Assembly (NCBI RefSeq): GCF_002214185.1
Contig: NZ_CP022161.1
Coordinates: forward strand, 3,161,767-3,225,766
DNA: 64,000 nt
Direction of reading: 5' to 3'
DNA from: Streptomyces capitiformicae
GTDB taxonomy: Bacteria; Actinomycetota; Actinomycetes; Streptomycetales; Streptomycetaceae
In this document: positions 53,296-61,708 of the stretch, in pieces
Layout: each line of letters begins with the position of its first letter
Numbering within the stretch: the first letter of the stretch is position 1
Position numbers and translations under genes: made by a program
The notes under the pieces: generated by a model
Seen by the model: the letters and a program-made list of their open reading frames with translations, nothing else
What the model was told of the DNA's origin: nothing
Databases searched by the model: none

Positions 53296-54537
53296 CTACC
53301 GCGTGGGCGGTGCGAACAACTCGTCCTGAGCCGCCTCCCGGGCCATGAGGAGCGCGCCACGCAGCACGGCGCTCCCCCCGAGTGCGCTCGGCCGGACCTC
53401 CGTCGGCAGCGGCGACAGGACCGTCAGCCGTGCCTCCACGCGGGCGGCGAGTACGTCCCCACCGGCCTGCCCGAGCTCACCACCGAGGACTACGCACCCG
53501 GGGTCGAGGACAGCCACGACCGAGGCGGCGCCCATGGCGAGCCGATCGGCGAGGACGTCCAGGAAGCGGGTGTCACGCTCCGCCGAGGCGCCCGATCCGC
53601 TCCGACCGTCCGCCGCAGCCCCGGCCACGTCGCCCCTCACCAAACCCGTCACAGCCGCCCGCACCAATGTCGCCGCATGCGACTCGTGTCCCATGGCCTC
53701 GGCCTCGACCCCGTGAGCCGTCGCCAGCGCGGCGACCGCTGCCGCGCCCGCGAGGGAGTGGAAGCCGCCCTCGCAGCCGGTCGCGGAGGGGAGGGTGGTG
53801 GTGCCCGGGACCGGGAGGAAGCCGATCTCGCCGGTGCCGCCGGAGGCGCCGCGGCGGAGGGTGCCGTCGAGGACGACGGCGGCGCCGATGCCGAGGCCGA
53901 GCCAGAGGAGGACGAAGGTGTCGCGGTCGTGAGCGGCGCCGTCGCGCTGTTCGGCGAGAGCGGCGAGGTTGGTCTCGTTCTCGACCAGGACGCGAGCCTG
54001 GAGGCGTTCGCCGAGGGCCGAGGCCAGCCGGCGGTGCCATTCGGGCAGGCCGATGGAGTTACGGAGTTCGCCGGTGGCCGGGTCGATCAGGCCGGGGGCG
54101 CCGATCGCCACCGTGTGCAGCCGGTCGGCGCCGACCTCCTTCGCGGCGCGCTCCACCAGCGTGACCGCCTGCTCCACCGCGGGTCCCGTACCGGCGTCGT
54201 CCGCGATCGGGACGGACGCCCGCGCCAGCTCCGTGCCGAGCAGGTCGGCGACGACGACCGTGACGCCCTCGGTGCGCACATCGAGGGCGGCCAGGTGGGC
54301 GCGGTCGGCGACGATGCCGTACAACCTGGCGTTGGGGCCGCGCCGCTGCTCCCCGGACTCCCCCACGACCGCGATCAGCCCGGCGGCGGTCAGGCGCTCC
54401 ACGAGGTCCGCGACCGTGGGCCGGGACAGACCGGTGAGCTGCTTCAACTGCCCTGCCGTCAACGGCCCTTCCTCCTGCAGCAGCCGCAGGGCGAGCCGGT
54501 CGTTGATGGCCCGGGCAGTGCTGGGTGATGCGGGCAT
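53296..54537 (-). CDS. ROK-family transcriptional regulator
   Basis: A 413-residue ROK repressor: N-terminal winged helix (about 8-70; LRLLQEEGPLTAGQLKQLTG, LSRPTVADLVERLTAAGLI) and a sugar-kinase-like domain. The ROK signature region includes LWLGLGIGAAVVLDGTLRRG and GEIGFLPV. The Cys-rich zinc motif of glucokinases is reduced to ATGCEGGFHSLAG, so kinase activity is doubtful. GGGAGG precedes the ATG. It is divergent from an MFS carrier with a strong palindrome between, so it probably represses that carrier in response to a sugar. Confidence 0.9.
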   Translation of the reverse strand: MPASPSTARAINDRLALRLLQEEGPLTAGQLKQLTGLSRPTVADLVERLTAAGLIAVVGESGEQRRGPNARLYGIVADRAHLAALDVRTEGVTVVVADLLGTELARASVPIADDAGTGPAVEQAVTLVERAAKEVGADRLHTVAIGAPGLIDPATGELRNSIGLPEWHRRLASALGERLQARVLVENETNLAALAEQRDGAAHDRDTFVLLWLGLGIGAAVVLDGTLRRGASGGTGEIGFLPVPGTTTLPSATGCEGGFHSLAGAAAVAALATAHGVEAEAMGHESHAATLVRAAVTGLVRGDVAGAAADGRSGSGASAERDTRFLDVLADRLAMGAASVVAVLDPGCVVLGGELGQAGGDVLAARVEARLTVLSPLPTEVRPSALGGSAVLRGALLMAREAAQDELFAPPTR

Positions 54538-54602
54538 GCCGGGATCCTCCCAGATCGGCGGGGGCGTACGGCCGTCGGCCCGCGCCCTCCCCTGGCGTCT
54601 AT

Positions 54603-54628
54603 CTATCAGGCAGGGTTCCTGATAGTTT
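54603..54628. promoter_or_regulatory. Palindromic operator between ROK regulator and MFS gene
   Basis: CTATCAGG (54603-54610) and CCTGATAG (54618-54625) are perfect 8-bp arms with a 7-bp spacer. A TAGTTT -10 candidate for the MFS gene (54623-54628) overlaps the right arm, so a bound ROK dimer would block it. Confidence 0.65.
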
Positions 54629-54678
54629 ACGTCGGCGCGAGTGCCCAGGGGCACCACGACATCGAGGGAGAGCCGAGC

Positions 54679-55890
54679 ATGAGTGCGGTGGTCCACGAGC
54701 AACGCCACGTGAGGCGCGCCCGGTACGCCGTGGCCGCCGTGTTCGCCGTGCACGGCGCCGTCACCGGCTCGTTCGCGACCCGTGTGCCGTGGATCCAGGA
54801 CCATGCGGGAGTCGGCGCGGGCCAGTTGGGGCTCGCGCTCGCCTTCCCGGCGATCGGCGCGTCCGTGGCGATGCCGCTCGCGGGCCGGATCAGCCACCGG
54901 TTCGGGGCCCGTACGGCGCTGCGCGGGCTGATCTCCCTGTGGACGCTCGCCCTTGTCCTGCCCTCCCTCGCGCCGAACCTGTGGACGCTGTGCCTCGCCC
55001 TCTTCGTGTACGGCGCGACCTCGGGCATGGCGGACGTCGCCATGAACGCGCTCGGCGTCGAGGTCGAGACCCGCCTCGGGAAGTCGATCATGTCGGGGCT
55101 GCACGGCATGTGGAGCGTGGGCGCCCTGATCGGCTCGGCGGCCGGCACGCTCGCCGCCCATCTGGGCTCGGACGCCCGGCTGCACCACGCGCTGGCGGCG
55201 GCCGCGCTCACCGTCCTGGGTCTGGTCGCCTGCCAGTGGGTGCTGGACCTGAGGCCCACCGAGGACGAGGAGCCGCCGCCCCGGTTCGCGCTGCCGCCGA
55301 GGTCGGCGCTGCTGATCGGCGCGATCGGGTTCTGCGCGGTGTTCGCGGAGGGGGCCGCCCTGGACTGGTCGGCGGTCTATCTGCGGGACCAGTTGGAGAC
55401 CTCGGCGGGGCTCGCGGCCGCGTGCACCACCGGTTTCATGCTGACCATGGCACTGGCCCGGCTCGTGGGCGACGCGGTGGTCAACCGTTTCGGTGCGGTC
55501 CGAACCGTACGGGCGGGCGGTGTCCTCGCCGCGCTCGGCGGTCTGCTGATCGTCGTCGCGAACCACCCGGTGATGGCGATGGGCGGCTTCGCGCTGATGG
55601 GCCTGGGCATCGCCGTGGTCGTACCGCTCTGCTTCGCCGCCGCCGGTCGCAGCGGGCCGAACCCCAGCCTGGCCATCGCGGGCGTCGCGACCATCACGTA
55701 CACCTCGGGCCTGATCGCGCCGAGCGCGATCGGCGGGCTGGCCCAGATGACGAGCCTGGTGGTGTCGTTCGGCCTGGTGACCGTGCTGGCGTGCGGGCTC
55801 GCCGTCTTCGCGGGCGTGCTGCGCACCGCTGAGCGGGAGCGCCCCGAGGTCGGCCGACCGGAGGCGGCGGTTCCCGACCCGAGGCCCTGA
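54679..55890 (+). CDS. MFS transporter under ROK control
   Basis: A 403-residue twelve-helix major facilitator of the FucP/YbjJ-like branch: GSFATRVPWIQDHAGVGAG near the start, AGRISHRFGARTALRG after helix 2, and a second-half repeat GDAVVNRFGAVRTVRAGG. GGGAG precedes the ATG by about 8 nt. The divergent ROK regulator suggests a sugar or sugar-derivative substrate, either uptake or efflux. Confidence 0.88.
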   Translation: MSAVVHEQRHVRRARYAVAAVFAVHGAVTGSFATRVPWIQDHAGVGAGQLGLALAFPAIGASVAMPLAGRISHRFGARTALRGLISLWTLALVLPSLAPNLWTLCLALFVYGATSGMADVAMNALGVEVETRLGKSIMSGLHGMWSVGALIGSAAGTLAAHLGSDARLHHALAAAALTVLGLVACQWVLDLRPTEDEEPPPRFALPPRSALLIGAIGFCAVFAEGAALDWSAVYLRDQLETSAGLAAACTTGFMLTMALARLVGDAVVNRFGAVRTVRAGGVLAALGGLLIVVANHPVMAMGGFALMGLGIAVVVPLCFAAAGRSGPNPSLAIAGVATITYTSGLIAPSAIGGLAQMTSLVVSFGLVTVLACGLAVFAGVLRTAERERPEVGRPEAAVPDPRP

Positions 55891-55903
55891 CCGGCATGCC
55901 TCC

Positions 55904-57109
55904 TCAGCCCCGCGCCAGCTCGTACGCGTACTCCGGTGAGAACGCCCCCGCCCTCCCCCGGCAGCCGTCGGACTCGCCCGGCAGTTTCACCCACAGATAG
56001 GCGTCGATGCGGGCCTCGCCGGTGCCGAGGGTCGGCGGCTGTCCGAGGCTGCGGCCGGAGGGGTCGCACCATGCGCCGTCGGTGGGGGCTCCGTTGCCGT
56101 TGCGGCTGGTGTCGATGACGGCGCCGAGGCTCGCGGGGCCGCCGAGGGCGGCCAGCACATGGCGGGTGTAGGCGACCTCGGCGTCCGTGCGGTTGAAGTT
56201 CGACACGTTGCTGAAGACGCCGTCGGAGGCGTCGGGCGAGGCGGCGCCCGCCTGGCGGAGCAGTGCGGCCTGCTTGTCCGGCGCGTTCCATCCGGAGTGC
56301 CCGGCGTCGTAGTAGACCCGGGCGCCGGGGTTGGCCGCCTTCAGGACGCGACCGGCGCGGGCGAGGGACGCGAAGCGGTCGGCCCGCGCGCCGGCGGAGA
56401 GACAGTCCGACTGGGCGATCGCGTCCGGCTCCAGGATCACGATGACCTCGTCCGAGCCGAGCCCGGCGGCGAAGGCATCGATCCAGGCGTCGTACGCGTC
56501 CAGGCTCGACGCCCCGCCCTGCGAGGCCCCGCCGCAGTCGCGGTCGGGGATCGCGTACGCCACGAGGACCGGCACCCGGCCCTGCGCGGCCCCACCGGAG
56601 GCGACCGCCGCGACCTGGGACGTGACGGTGGCCGGGTCGGGGTCCGTGAACCAGATGGCGGCCGGGTGGTCGGCGATGCCGGACTCGATGACGGCGCTGC
56701 GCGGGTCACCGGGGTTGTCACGGACCCAGTCGAGGACCTGGGAGTCGGGGTGACGGTAGAGCTCACCGGGTTCGGTCAGGGGCTCCGTCCGCTGTTCGGT
56801 CCGCTCCGCCGAGGGCTGCACGCCGGCCTTCCTCGAGGGTTCGGGCGACTTCGAGGGCGTGAGCGAGCTCCGCGACGGGGACGGGGTCGCCGGGGTCGGG
56901 TCGGCCGGCTCGGATGGGAGGCTCGGTGAGCGGCTCGTCAGGGGGCGGGCCTCGTCGGAGCCTGTGTCGCCGTTCATCGCGGTCACCACTCCGGTGACGG
57001 TGCCGACGACGGTCACGACCGCCGCGGCCACGACCATGGCGCGGCGCCTCGCCGTCCGCCTGCGCTCGGCTCGGCGTGCGGCCAGACGCTGGGCACGTAA
57101 GCCTGACAC
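55904..57109 (-). CDS. GH6 family glycoside hydrolase with membrane anchor
   Basis: A 401-residue cellulase-type enzyme (1,4-beta-glucanase). A basic N-terminus (RRAERRRTARRR) and a hydrophobic stretch (about 25-45) form an uncleaved anchor or signal. A Ser/Pro/Thr linker (about 55-110) follows, then the GH6 domain. Catalytic region residues are Asp191 in IPDRDCGG and Asp229 in VILEPDAI, with LWVKLPGESDGC near the end. No cellulose-binding module is present, so it may remodel the cell's own surface glucan. GTG start has GGGAG 6 nt upstream. Confidence 0.9.
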   Translation of the reverse strand: MSGLRAQRLAARRAERRRTARRRAMVVAAAVVTVVGTVTGVVTAMNGDTGSDEARPLTSRSPSLPSEPADPTPATPSPSRSSLTPSKSPEPSRKAGVQPSAERTEQRTEPLTEPGELYRHPDSQVLDWVRDNPGDPRSAVIESGIADHPAAIWFTDPDPATVTSQVAAVASGGAAQGRVPVLVAYAIPDRDCGGASQGGASSLDAYDAWIDAFAAGLGSDEVIVILEPDAIAQSDCLSAGARADRFASLARAGRVLKAANPGARVYYDAGHSGWNAPDKQAALLRQAGAASPDASDGVFSNVSNFNRTDAEVAYTRHVLAALGGPASLGAVIDTSRNGNGAPTDGAWCDPSGRSLGQPPTLGTGEARIDAYLWVKLPGESDGCRGRAGAFSPEYAYELARG

Positions 57110-57256
57110 GTGGTGCTCCCCCCTGCTCCCGGACTGAGGCTTCCCCTGCCTCACGACACTTCCCGGTACTCCCCGTCGCGCCCCCGTTACCCCGTTCCGG
57201 GGACGCGCCGGGCACGGCGGCACCGGTGTCAGCCTAGGGCTGGGACCCTGCCCCCT

Positions 57257-57940
57257 ATGGCGCAGTTGGAACATTTCACCAATTCCGTGGACTCAGTGGA
57301 CACAGTCGTCTCCCGTATGCGCGCCCTTGACGCCGCCCTGCCCGAGCGGGACGGGCTCGCGGTCTTCAACCGCGTCTACCTCACCGTCACGGAGGCCATC
57401 GACCGACGTCTGGACGCGGGCCTGTTCCCGGACGCCGAGGCCGCGATCGTGCTCGACGTGCGCTTCGCCGAGCGGTATCTGAGGGTCGCGGAGGGCGGGT
57501 GCCCGCCCGCGTGCTGGCGCCCGCTGCTGCAGTTCCGGCGCCATCCGGGGGTACGGCCGCTGCAGTTCGCCCTGGCGGGCATCAATGCGCATATCGGGCA
57601 CGATCTCGCGCTGGCCGTCGTGGACACCTGTCGTACGCTCGGCTGCGAACCCGTCGATCTGGAGGACGAGTTCGATCATGTGGGCGATGTCCTCGTCTCG
57701 CTGGAGGAGCGCATCCGCGAGGAGTTGATGCCGGGCCCCGATCTGCTCCAGATCGCCGATCCGCTCACCCATCTGCTCGGCTCATGGAGCCTTGAACGGG
57801 CCCGTGAGGCGAGCTGGTCGGCCGCCCGGGCACTGTGGGCGCTGCGTGGACTCCCCGAACTCGCCGAGGAGTTCGGCGACCGGCTGGACGCGGCCGTGGG
57901 TCTGGCGGGACGGATGCTGCTGACGCCACTGCCGAGCTGA
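57257..57940 (+). CDS. DUF5995 family protein
   Basis: A 227-residue helical cytoplasmic protein of unknown function. Conserved stretches are NRVYLTVTEAIDRRL near 40, DVRFAERYLRV near 70, and FALAGINAHIGHDLALAVVDTC near 115, where His and Asp residues may bind a metal. It matches the DUF5995 pattern seen in actinobacteria. The ATG at 57257 lacks a clear ribosome site and may be near-leaderless. Confidence 0.75.
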   Translation: MAQLEHFTNSVDSVDTVVSRMRALDAALPERDGLAVFNRVYLTVTEAIDRRLDAGLFPDAEAAIVLDVRFAERYLRVAEGGCPPACWRPLLQFRRHPGVRPLQFALAGINAHIGHDLALAVVDTCRTLGCEPVDLEDEFDHVGDVLVSLEERIREELMPGPDLLQIADPLTHLLGSWSLERAREASWSAARALWALRGLPELAEEFGDRLDAAVGLAGRMLLTPLPS

Positions 57941-58033
57941 GGCGGTACCGCCCAGACGCGTGTGCCGCGCGTAGAACTCCCTTGTGAAGGTTATACGTTC
58001 AGCTTGAGAAGATCCTTCGTAGAGGAGCACGGC

Positions 58034-58960
58034 ATGGCGTTACGACTCGGGCTCGCCCTTCCCCAGATGCGGCAGTACGACATCGGAAAGGACGTGCCCG
58101 ACGTGGCGCGGACGGCCGAATCCATCGGCTACGACAGTCTGTGGGTCTTCGAACGGGCCCTGTTTCCCGAACGGCCCTCGCAGGGCCTGTACGGCCTGGA
58201 GGGCCTGCCCTGGCCGGACCAGTACCGGCATGTGGCCGAGCCGCTGGTCACCCTCACCCTGGCCGCGGCGGCCACCCGGCGGGCACGGCTGGGCACGAGC
58301 CTCATCGCCCCGCTGCACGTGCCCTTCCAGCTCGCCAAGTCCCTCGCCTCGCTGGACGCGGCGAGCGGCGGCCGGGTGGTCGCGGGCCTCGGTACCGGCT
58401 GGTCGTACGACGAGTACGCGGCGGCGGCCGTCCGCCCCTTCGAGGAGCGCGGCCAGGTGCTGGAGGAGCTGATCGAGGTCTGCCGGGCCGTCTGGGGCCC
58501 CGATCCGGTGTCGTACGACGGCAGGCTCACGAAGATCGCCTCCGCCGTGGTCGGCCCCAAGCCCGCCCGGCCGATACCCATACTGCTCCCCGCCGGCACC
58601 AGACGAGCGCAGCGCAGACTCGTCGACCACGCCGACGGCTGGCTGCCGGTCGGCCTGGGTGTCGAGGAACTGGCCACCCAGTGGCGCCAGTTGCGCGACC
58701 TGGCCGCCGAGCGCCGCCGTATCCGACCGCTCCGCTCGGTGCTGCGCATCAACGTGGCGTACCAGACCAAGGCCTACGAGGGCACCGACCGCCAGCCGTT
58801 CCAGGGCAACGCCGACCAACTCGCCGAGGACCTGGCGGCGCACGCCGAGATCGGCCTCGACGAGATCTTCCTCGACCTCCAGGGCGACCTGCGCGACGCC
58901 GAGGAACTCAAGGACGTGGCCGCGGAGGTGTACGAGTCGGCACGCGCGGCCGGGGTCTGA
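58034..58960 (+). CDS. LLM-class F420-dependent oxidoreductase
   Basis: A 308-residue luciferase-like TIM-barrel enzyme. The start LRLGLALPQMRQYDIGKDVP, the SYDSLWVFERALFPERPS type segment, GTSLIAPLHVPFQLAKSLAS and GRVVAGLGTGWSYDEYAAA are hallmarks of the F420 branch in actinobacteria. Substrate unknown. AGAGGAG precedes the ATG. It is convergent with the flavin monooxygenase gene, only 20 bp apart. Confidence 0.9.
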   Translation: MALRLGLALPQMRQYDIGKDVPDVARTAESIGYDSLWVFERALFPERPSQGLYGLEGLPWPDQYRHVAEPLVTLTLAAAATRRARLGTSLIAPLHVPFQLAKSLASLDAASGGRVVAGLGTGWSYDEYAAAAVRPFEERGQVLEELIEVCRAVWGPDPVSYDGRLTKIASAVVGPKPARPIPILLPAGTRRAQRRLVDHADGWLPVGLGVEELATQWRQLRDLAAERRRIRPLRSVLRINVAYQTKAYEGTDRQPFQGNADQLAEDLAAHAEIGLDEIFLDLQGDLRDAEELKDVAAEVYESARAAGV

Positions 58961-58980
58961 CCGCGGAGCTCAGCCGCCGT

Positions 58981-60681
58981 TCAGTCCTCCGGGAGTTCGA
59001 TGGGCGCGATCGCGTCGTAGACGTCGCCGGGGCCGGGGTTGGTCGCGTCGGTCGCTCCGCCGAAGTGGTGCATGACGCCCCAGACCGCGTTGAGGGCGGT
59101 CTGGACGGCGCCCTCGGCCCAGCCGGCCGTCCAGGAGATGTCGTCGCCGGCGAGGAAGATGCCCCGCTTGTCCTCGGGCAGCCGGTCCTGCATGAAGTGG
59201 GTGAACAGGCGCCGCTGGTAGCGGTAGTGGCCGGGAAGGTTGGCCTTGAACGCGCCCATGAAGTAGGGCTCGTTCTCCCAGGACACGGTCACCGGGTTGC
59301 CGATGATGTGCCCCCGGATGTCGACCTTGGGGTAGATCTCGCCGAGTGACTTCAGCATGACCTCCATCCGCTCGTTCGAGGACAGCGGCAGCCACTTCAG
59401 ACTGTCGTCGCACCAGGTGTAGGAGAGGCAGATGACGGCGGGCCTGTCCGGTCCGTCGTCGAGGAGATAAGTCCCGCGCGTCATACGGTCGGTGAGCGTC
59501 ATCGACATGACGTCCCGGCCGGTCCGCTCGTCCTTGTCGAGCCAGAAGGGCCGGTCGACGGGCACGAAGAGCTTGCTGGACTCCATGTAGTGAGTGCGCT
59601 CGATGGCGGTCCAGTGGTCGATCGGGAAGAGCGAGTCGTCGCAGGCGATCTTCGACAGCAGCATCCAGGACTGGGCGGTGAAGACGGCCGCCGCGTACGT
59701 ACGGATGTCGCCGTTCGCGTCGGTCACGGTGATCCGGTTGCCCGCGGTGCGGTGCAGCCGGGTCACCGCCGGGCGGGGCTCGCCGTTCTCGTGCAGCTTC
59801 GCGAGCGAGGTCCCGTGCGCCCAGTGGACGATCTTCTCCGGCTCGCGCTCCCAGAGCCGGAGCGGGAGCTGCTGGCTGCCGCCGACGATGCCGCGGTGGT
59901 GGTCGTCGGCCTCGGTGTAGACGACCCGCAGGATCTCCAGGATGGAGTTCGGGAAGTCGGTGTCCCAGCCGCCCGTGCCGAAGCCGACCTGACCGAAGAT
60001 CTCGCGGTGGCGGAAGGACCTGAAGGCCTCGGAGTCGCAGAGGAAGCCGTAGAAGGTCTGGTTGTCGAGTTTCTCGACGAGCCTCGACCAGATCTCGCGG
60101 ATGCGCGGGACGTCACGCTCGCGCATGGCCCGGTTCATGTCGGAGAAGTCGGCGCCCTCTTCGAGGCAGGCGTTCCAGGCGGCGGCGACGTCACGGTAGA
60201 CCTGCGGCAGATCCGCGATCGTCTCGGCGTAGTGCGACTCGCCCTTGAGGTCGACGACGGTCGAGGGCGTCGCCTCCGACAGGGGGTTGGGGAAGGGCCG
60301 GGTCTCCAAGCCCACCAGGTCGATGTAGTGCTGGAGCGCCGTGGAGGACGGCGGGAAGCGCATCGCGCCCATCTCGGCGGTGAGGCCCTCGGTGTCGGGG
60401 CCCTCGAAGCCCACTGTCCGCAGCCGCCCGCCGATCCGGCCGGCCTCGTACACGACCGGCTTGAGCCCCATCTTCATCAGTTCGTACGCCGCCACGATGC
60501 CGGAGAGTCCGCCGCCGACGACCGCGACCTCGGTGCCGTGCTCGGTCGCCGGTATCTGGCCGAGGCCCGCCGGGTGGGCGAGGAAATCGTCGTACGCGTA
60601 CGGGAAGTCCGGGCCGAACATGGTGATCGGCGGCTGCTGCTCGTCTGCGTGCTCGATGGCGTTGGGCACGGTGGACGTCAT
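58981..60681 (-). CDS. Flavin monoamine oxidase family protein (tryptophan/phenylalanine monooxygenase-like)
   Basis: A 566-residue FAD enzyme. The dinucleotide motif VAVVGGGLSGIVAAYELMKM is at about 52-71, followed by YEAGRIGGRLRT, and the C-terminal FAD block reads GIFLAGDDISWTAGWAEGAV (about 513-532). Length and motifs fit the L-amino-acid oxidase/tryptophan 2-monooxygenase group (IaaM, PAO), which turns an amino acid into an amide or keto acid. A nitrilase-type hydrolase lies 53 bp upstream in the same direction. Together they could convert an aromatic amino acid to the matching acid. AAGGAG lies 10 nt before the ATG. Confidence 0.88.
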   Translation of the reverse strand: MTSTVPNAIEHADEQQPPITMFGPDFPYAYDDFLAHPAGLGQIPATEHGTEVAVVGGGLSGIVAAYELMKMGLKPVVYEAGRIGGRLRTVGFEGPDTEGLTAEMGAMRFPPSSTALQHYIDLVGLETRPFPNPLSEATPSTVVDLKGESHYAETIADLPQVYRDVAAAWNACLEEGADFSDMNRAMRERDVPRIREIWSRLVEKLDNQTFYGFLCDSEAFRSFRHREIFGQVGFGTGGWDTDFPNSILEILRVVYTEADDHHRGIVGGSQQLPLRLWEREPEKIVHWAHGTSLAKLHENGEPRPAVTRLHRTAGNRITVTDANGDIRTYAAAVFTAQSWMLLSKIACDDSLFPIDHWTAIERTHYMESSKLFVPVDRPFWLDKDERTGRDVMSMTLTDRMTRGTYLLDDGPDRPAVICLSYTWCDDSLKWLPLSSNERMEVMLKSLGEIYPKVDIRGHIIGNPVTVSWENEPYFMGAFKANLPGHYRYQRRLFTHFMQDRLPEDKRGIFLAGDDISWTAGWAEGAVQTALNAVWGVMHHFGGATDATNPGPGDVYDAIAPIELPED

Positions 60682-60734
60682 GGGGTACGGACTCCTTGCA
60701 CGAAAGCTAATGAGGTGGGGCTGGAGGGGGAGGA

Positions 60735-61523
60735 TCAGACGAGGGCCCCGTAGAGGCCGGGGCGACGGTCCTGCAGATAGGGGTTCGTCGCGCGCGAGGC
60801 CGCGAGGAAGGCGGGGTCGACGTCGGCGAGGACGAGGTCCTCGCCCCGTCCGGCGCGGGTACGCGCGACCCCGTCGGGACCGGCGAGCGTGGAGAGCCCG
60901 ACGAAGTCGAACTCCCCTTCCTGGCCGACCCGGTTGACGTAGGCGACGTACAGCTGGTTCTCGAAGGCGCGCACCGGGATCATCGACTCGGCGACGAACT
61001 GGAACGGGTGCATCTGGGCCGTGGGCACGATCAGCAGGTCGGTGCCGGCGAGGGCGTGGGCGCGGACGTTCTCCGGGAACTCGACGTCGTAGCAGATCAT
61101 GATCCCGACGCGGAGGCCGCCCAGTTCGGCCTGGACGACGGGCTGCTCGCCCGGGGTGAAGTGGTCGCGCTCGAAGCAGCCGAAGAGGTGGGTCTTGCGG
61201 TAACCGGCGAGACGGGTGCCGTCGGCCGAGATGAGCTGCACCGAGTTGAAGACCGCCTCGCCGGCGCGCTCGGGGTAGCCGTACGCGATGGCGAGCCCGT
61301 GCCGTCCGGCGGTCTCGGCGATCGCGTCGGCCGAGTCCCCGTCGGCGGGCTCGGCGAGCCGCCCGATGTCGTCGCCGATCGCGTACCCGGTCAGGAACAT
61401 CTCCGGCGCGACCAACAGCCCGGCCCCCGCGGCCGCGGCACGGCCCGCGGCCTCGTCGAGCACCTTGAGGTTCTCGGCGACCGAGCCGGGGCGGCCGGAG
61501 CTCTGGAGCAGGGCGATGCGCAT
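60735..61523 (-). CDS. Nitrilase-superfamily carbon-nitrogen hydrolase
   Basis: A 262-residue CN hydrolase with the complete Glu-Lys-Cys triad: Glu in LLVAPEMFLTGY (about 41), Lys in AGYRKTHLFG (about 109) and Cys in IMICYDVEFPENVR (about 143). It hydrolyses an amide, carbamoyl or nitrile. It precedes the flavin monoamine oxidase gene and is likely cotranscribed. Substrate (for example an aryl acetamide) is inferred. Confidence 0.93.
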   Translation of the reverse strand: MRIALLQSSGRPGSVAENLKVLDEAAGRAAAAGAGLLVAPEMFLTGYAIGDDIGRLAEPADGDSADAIAETAGRHGLAIAYGYPERAGEAVFNSVQLISADGTRLAGYRKTHLFGCFERDHFTPGEQPVVQAELGGLRVGIMICYDVEFPENVRAHALAGTDLLIVPTAQMHPFQFVAESMIPVRAFENQLYVAYVNRVGQEGEFDFVGLSTLAGPDGVARTRAGRGEDLVLADVDPAFLAASRATNPYLQDRRPGLYGALV

Positions 61524-61708
61524 GCGTGTTCCTCACCGGGGGCGGAGGGGGATTCTGGGGCCACGTAGACGGTACGGGCGGCACGGCGGGGCGGACAAGA
61601 AGGAGCCGTTGCGCGCCGGTGAGCGGTTCGTTGCGTCCACGACGGGGCCGACGGCGATTCGTTGCGTGCCCTCGGTCGGGAACGGGAGCCCCCGGCCGAG
61701 GGCACGGG

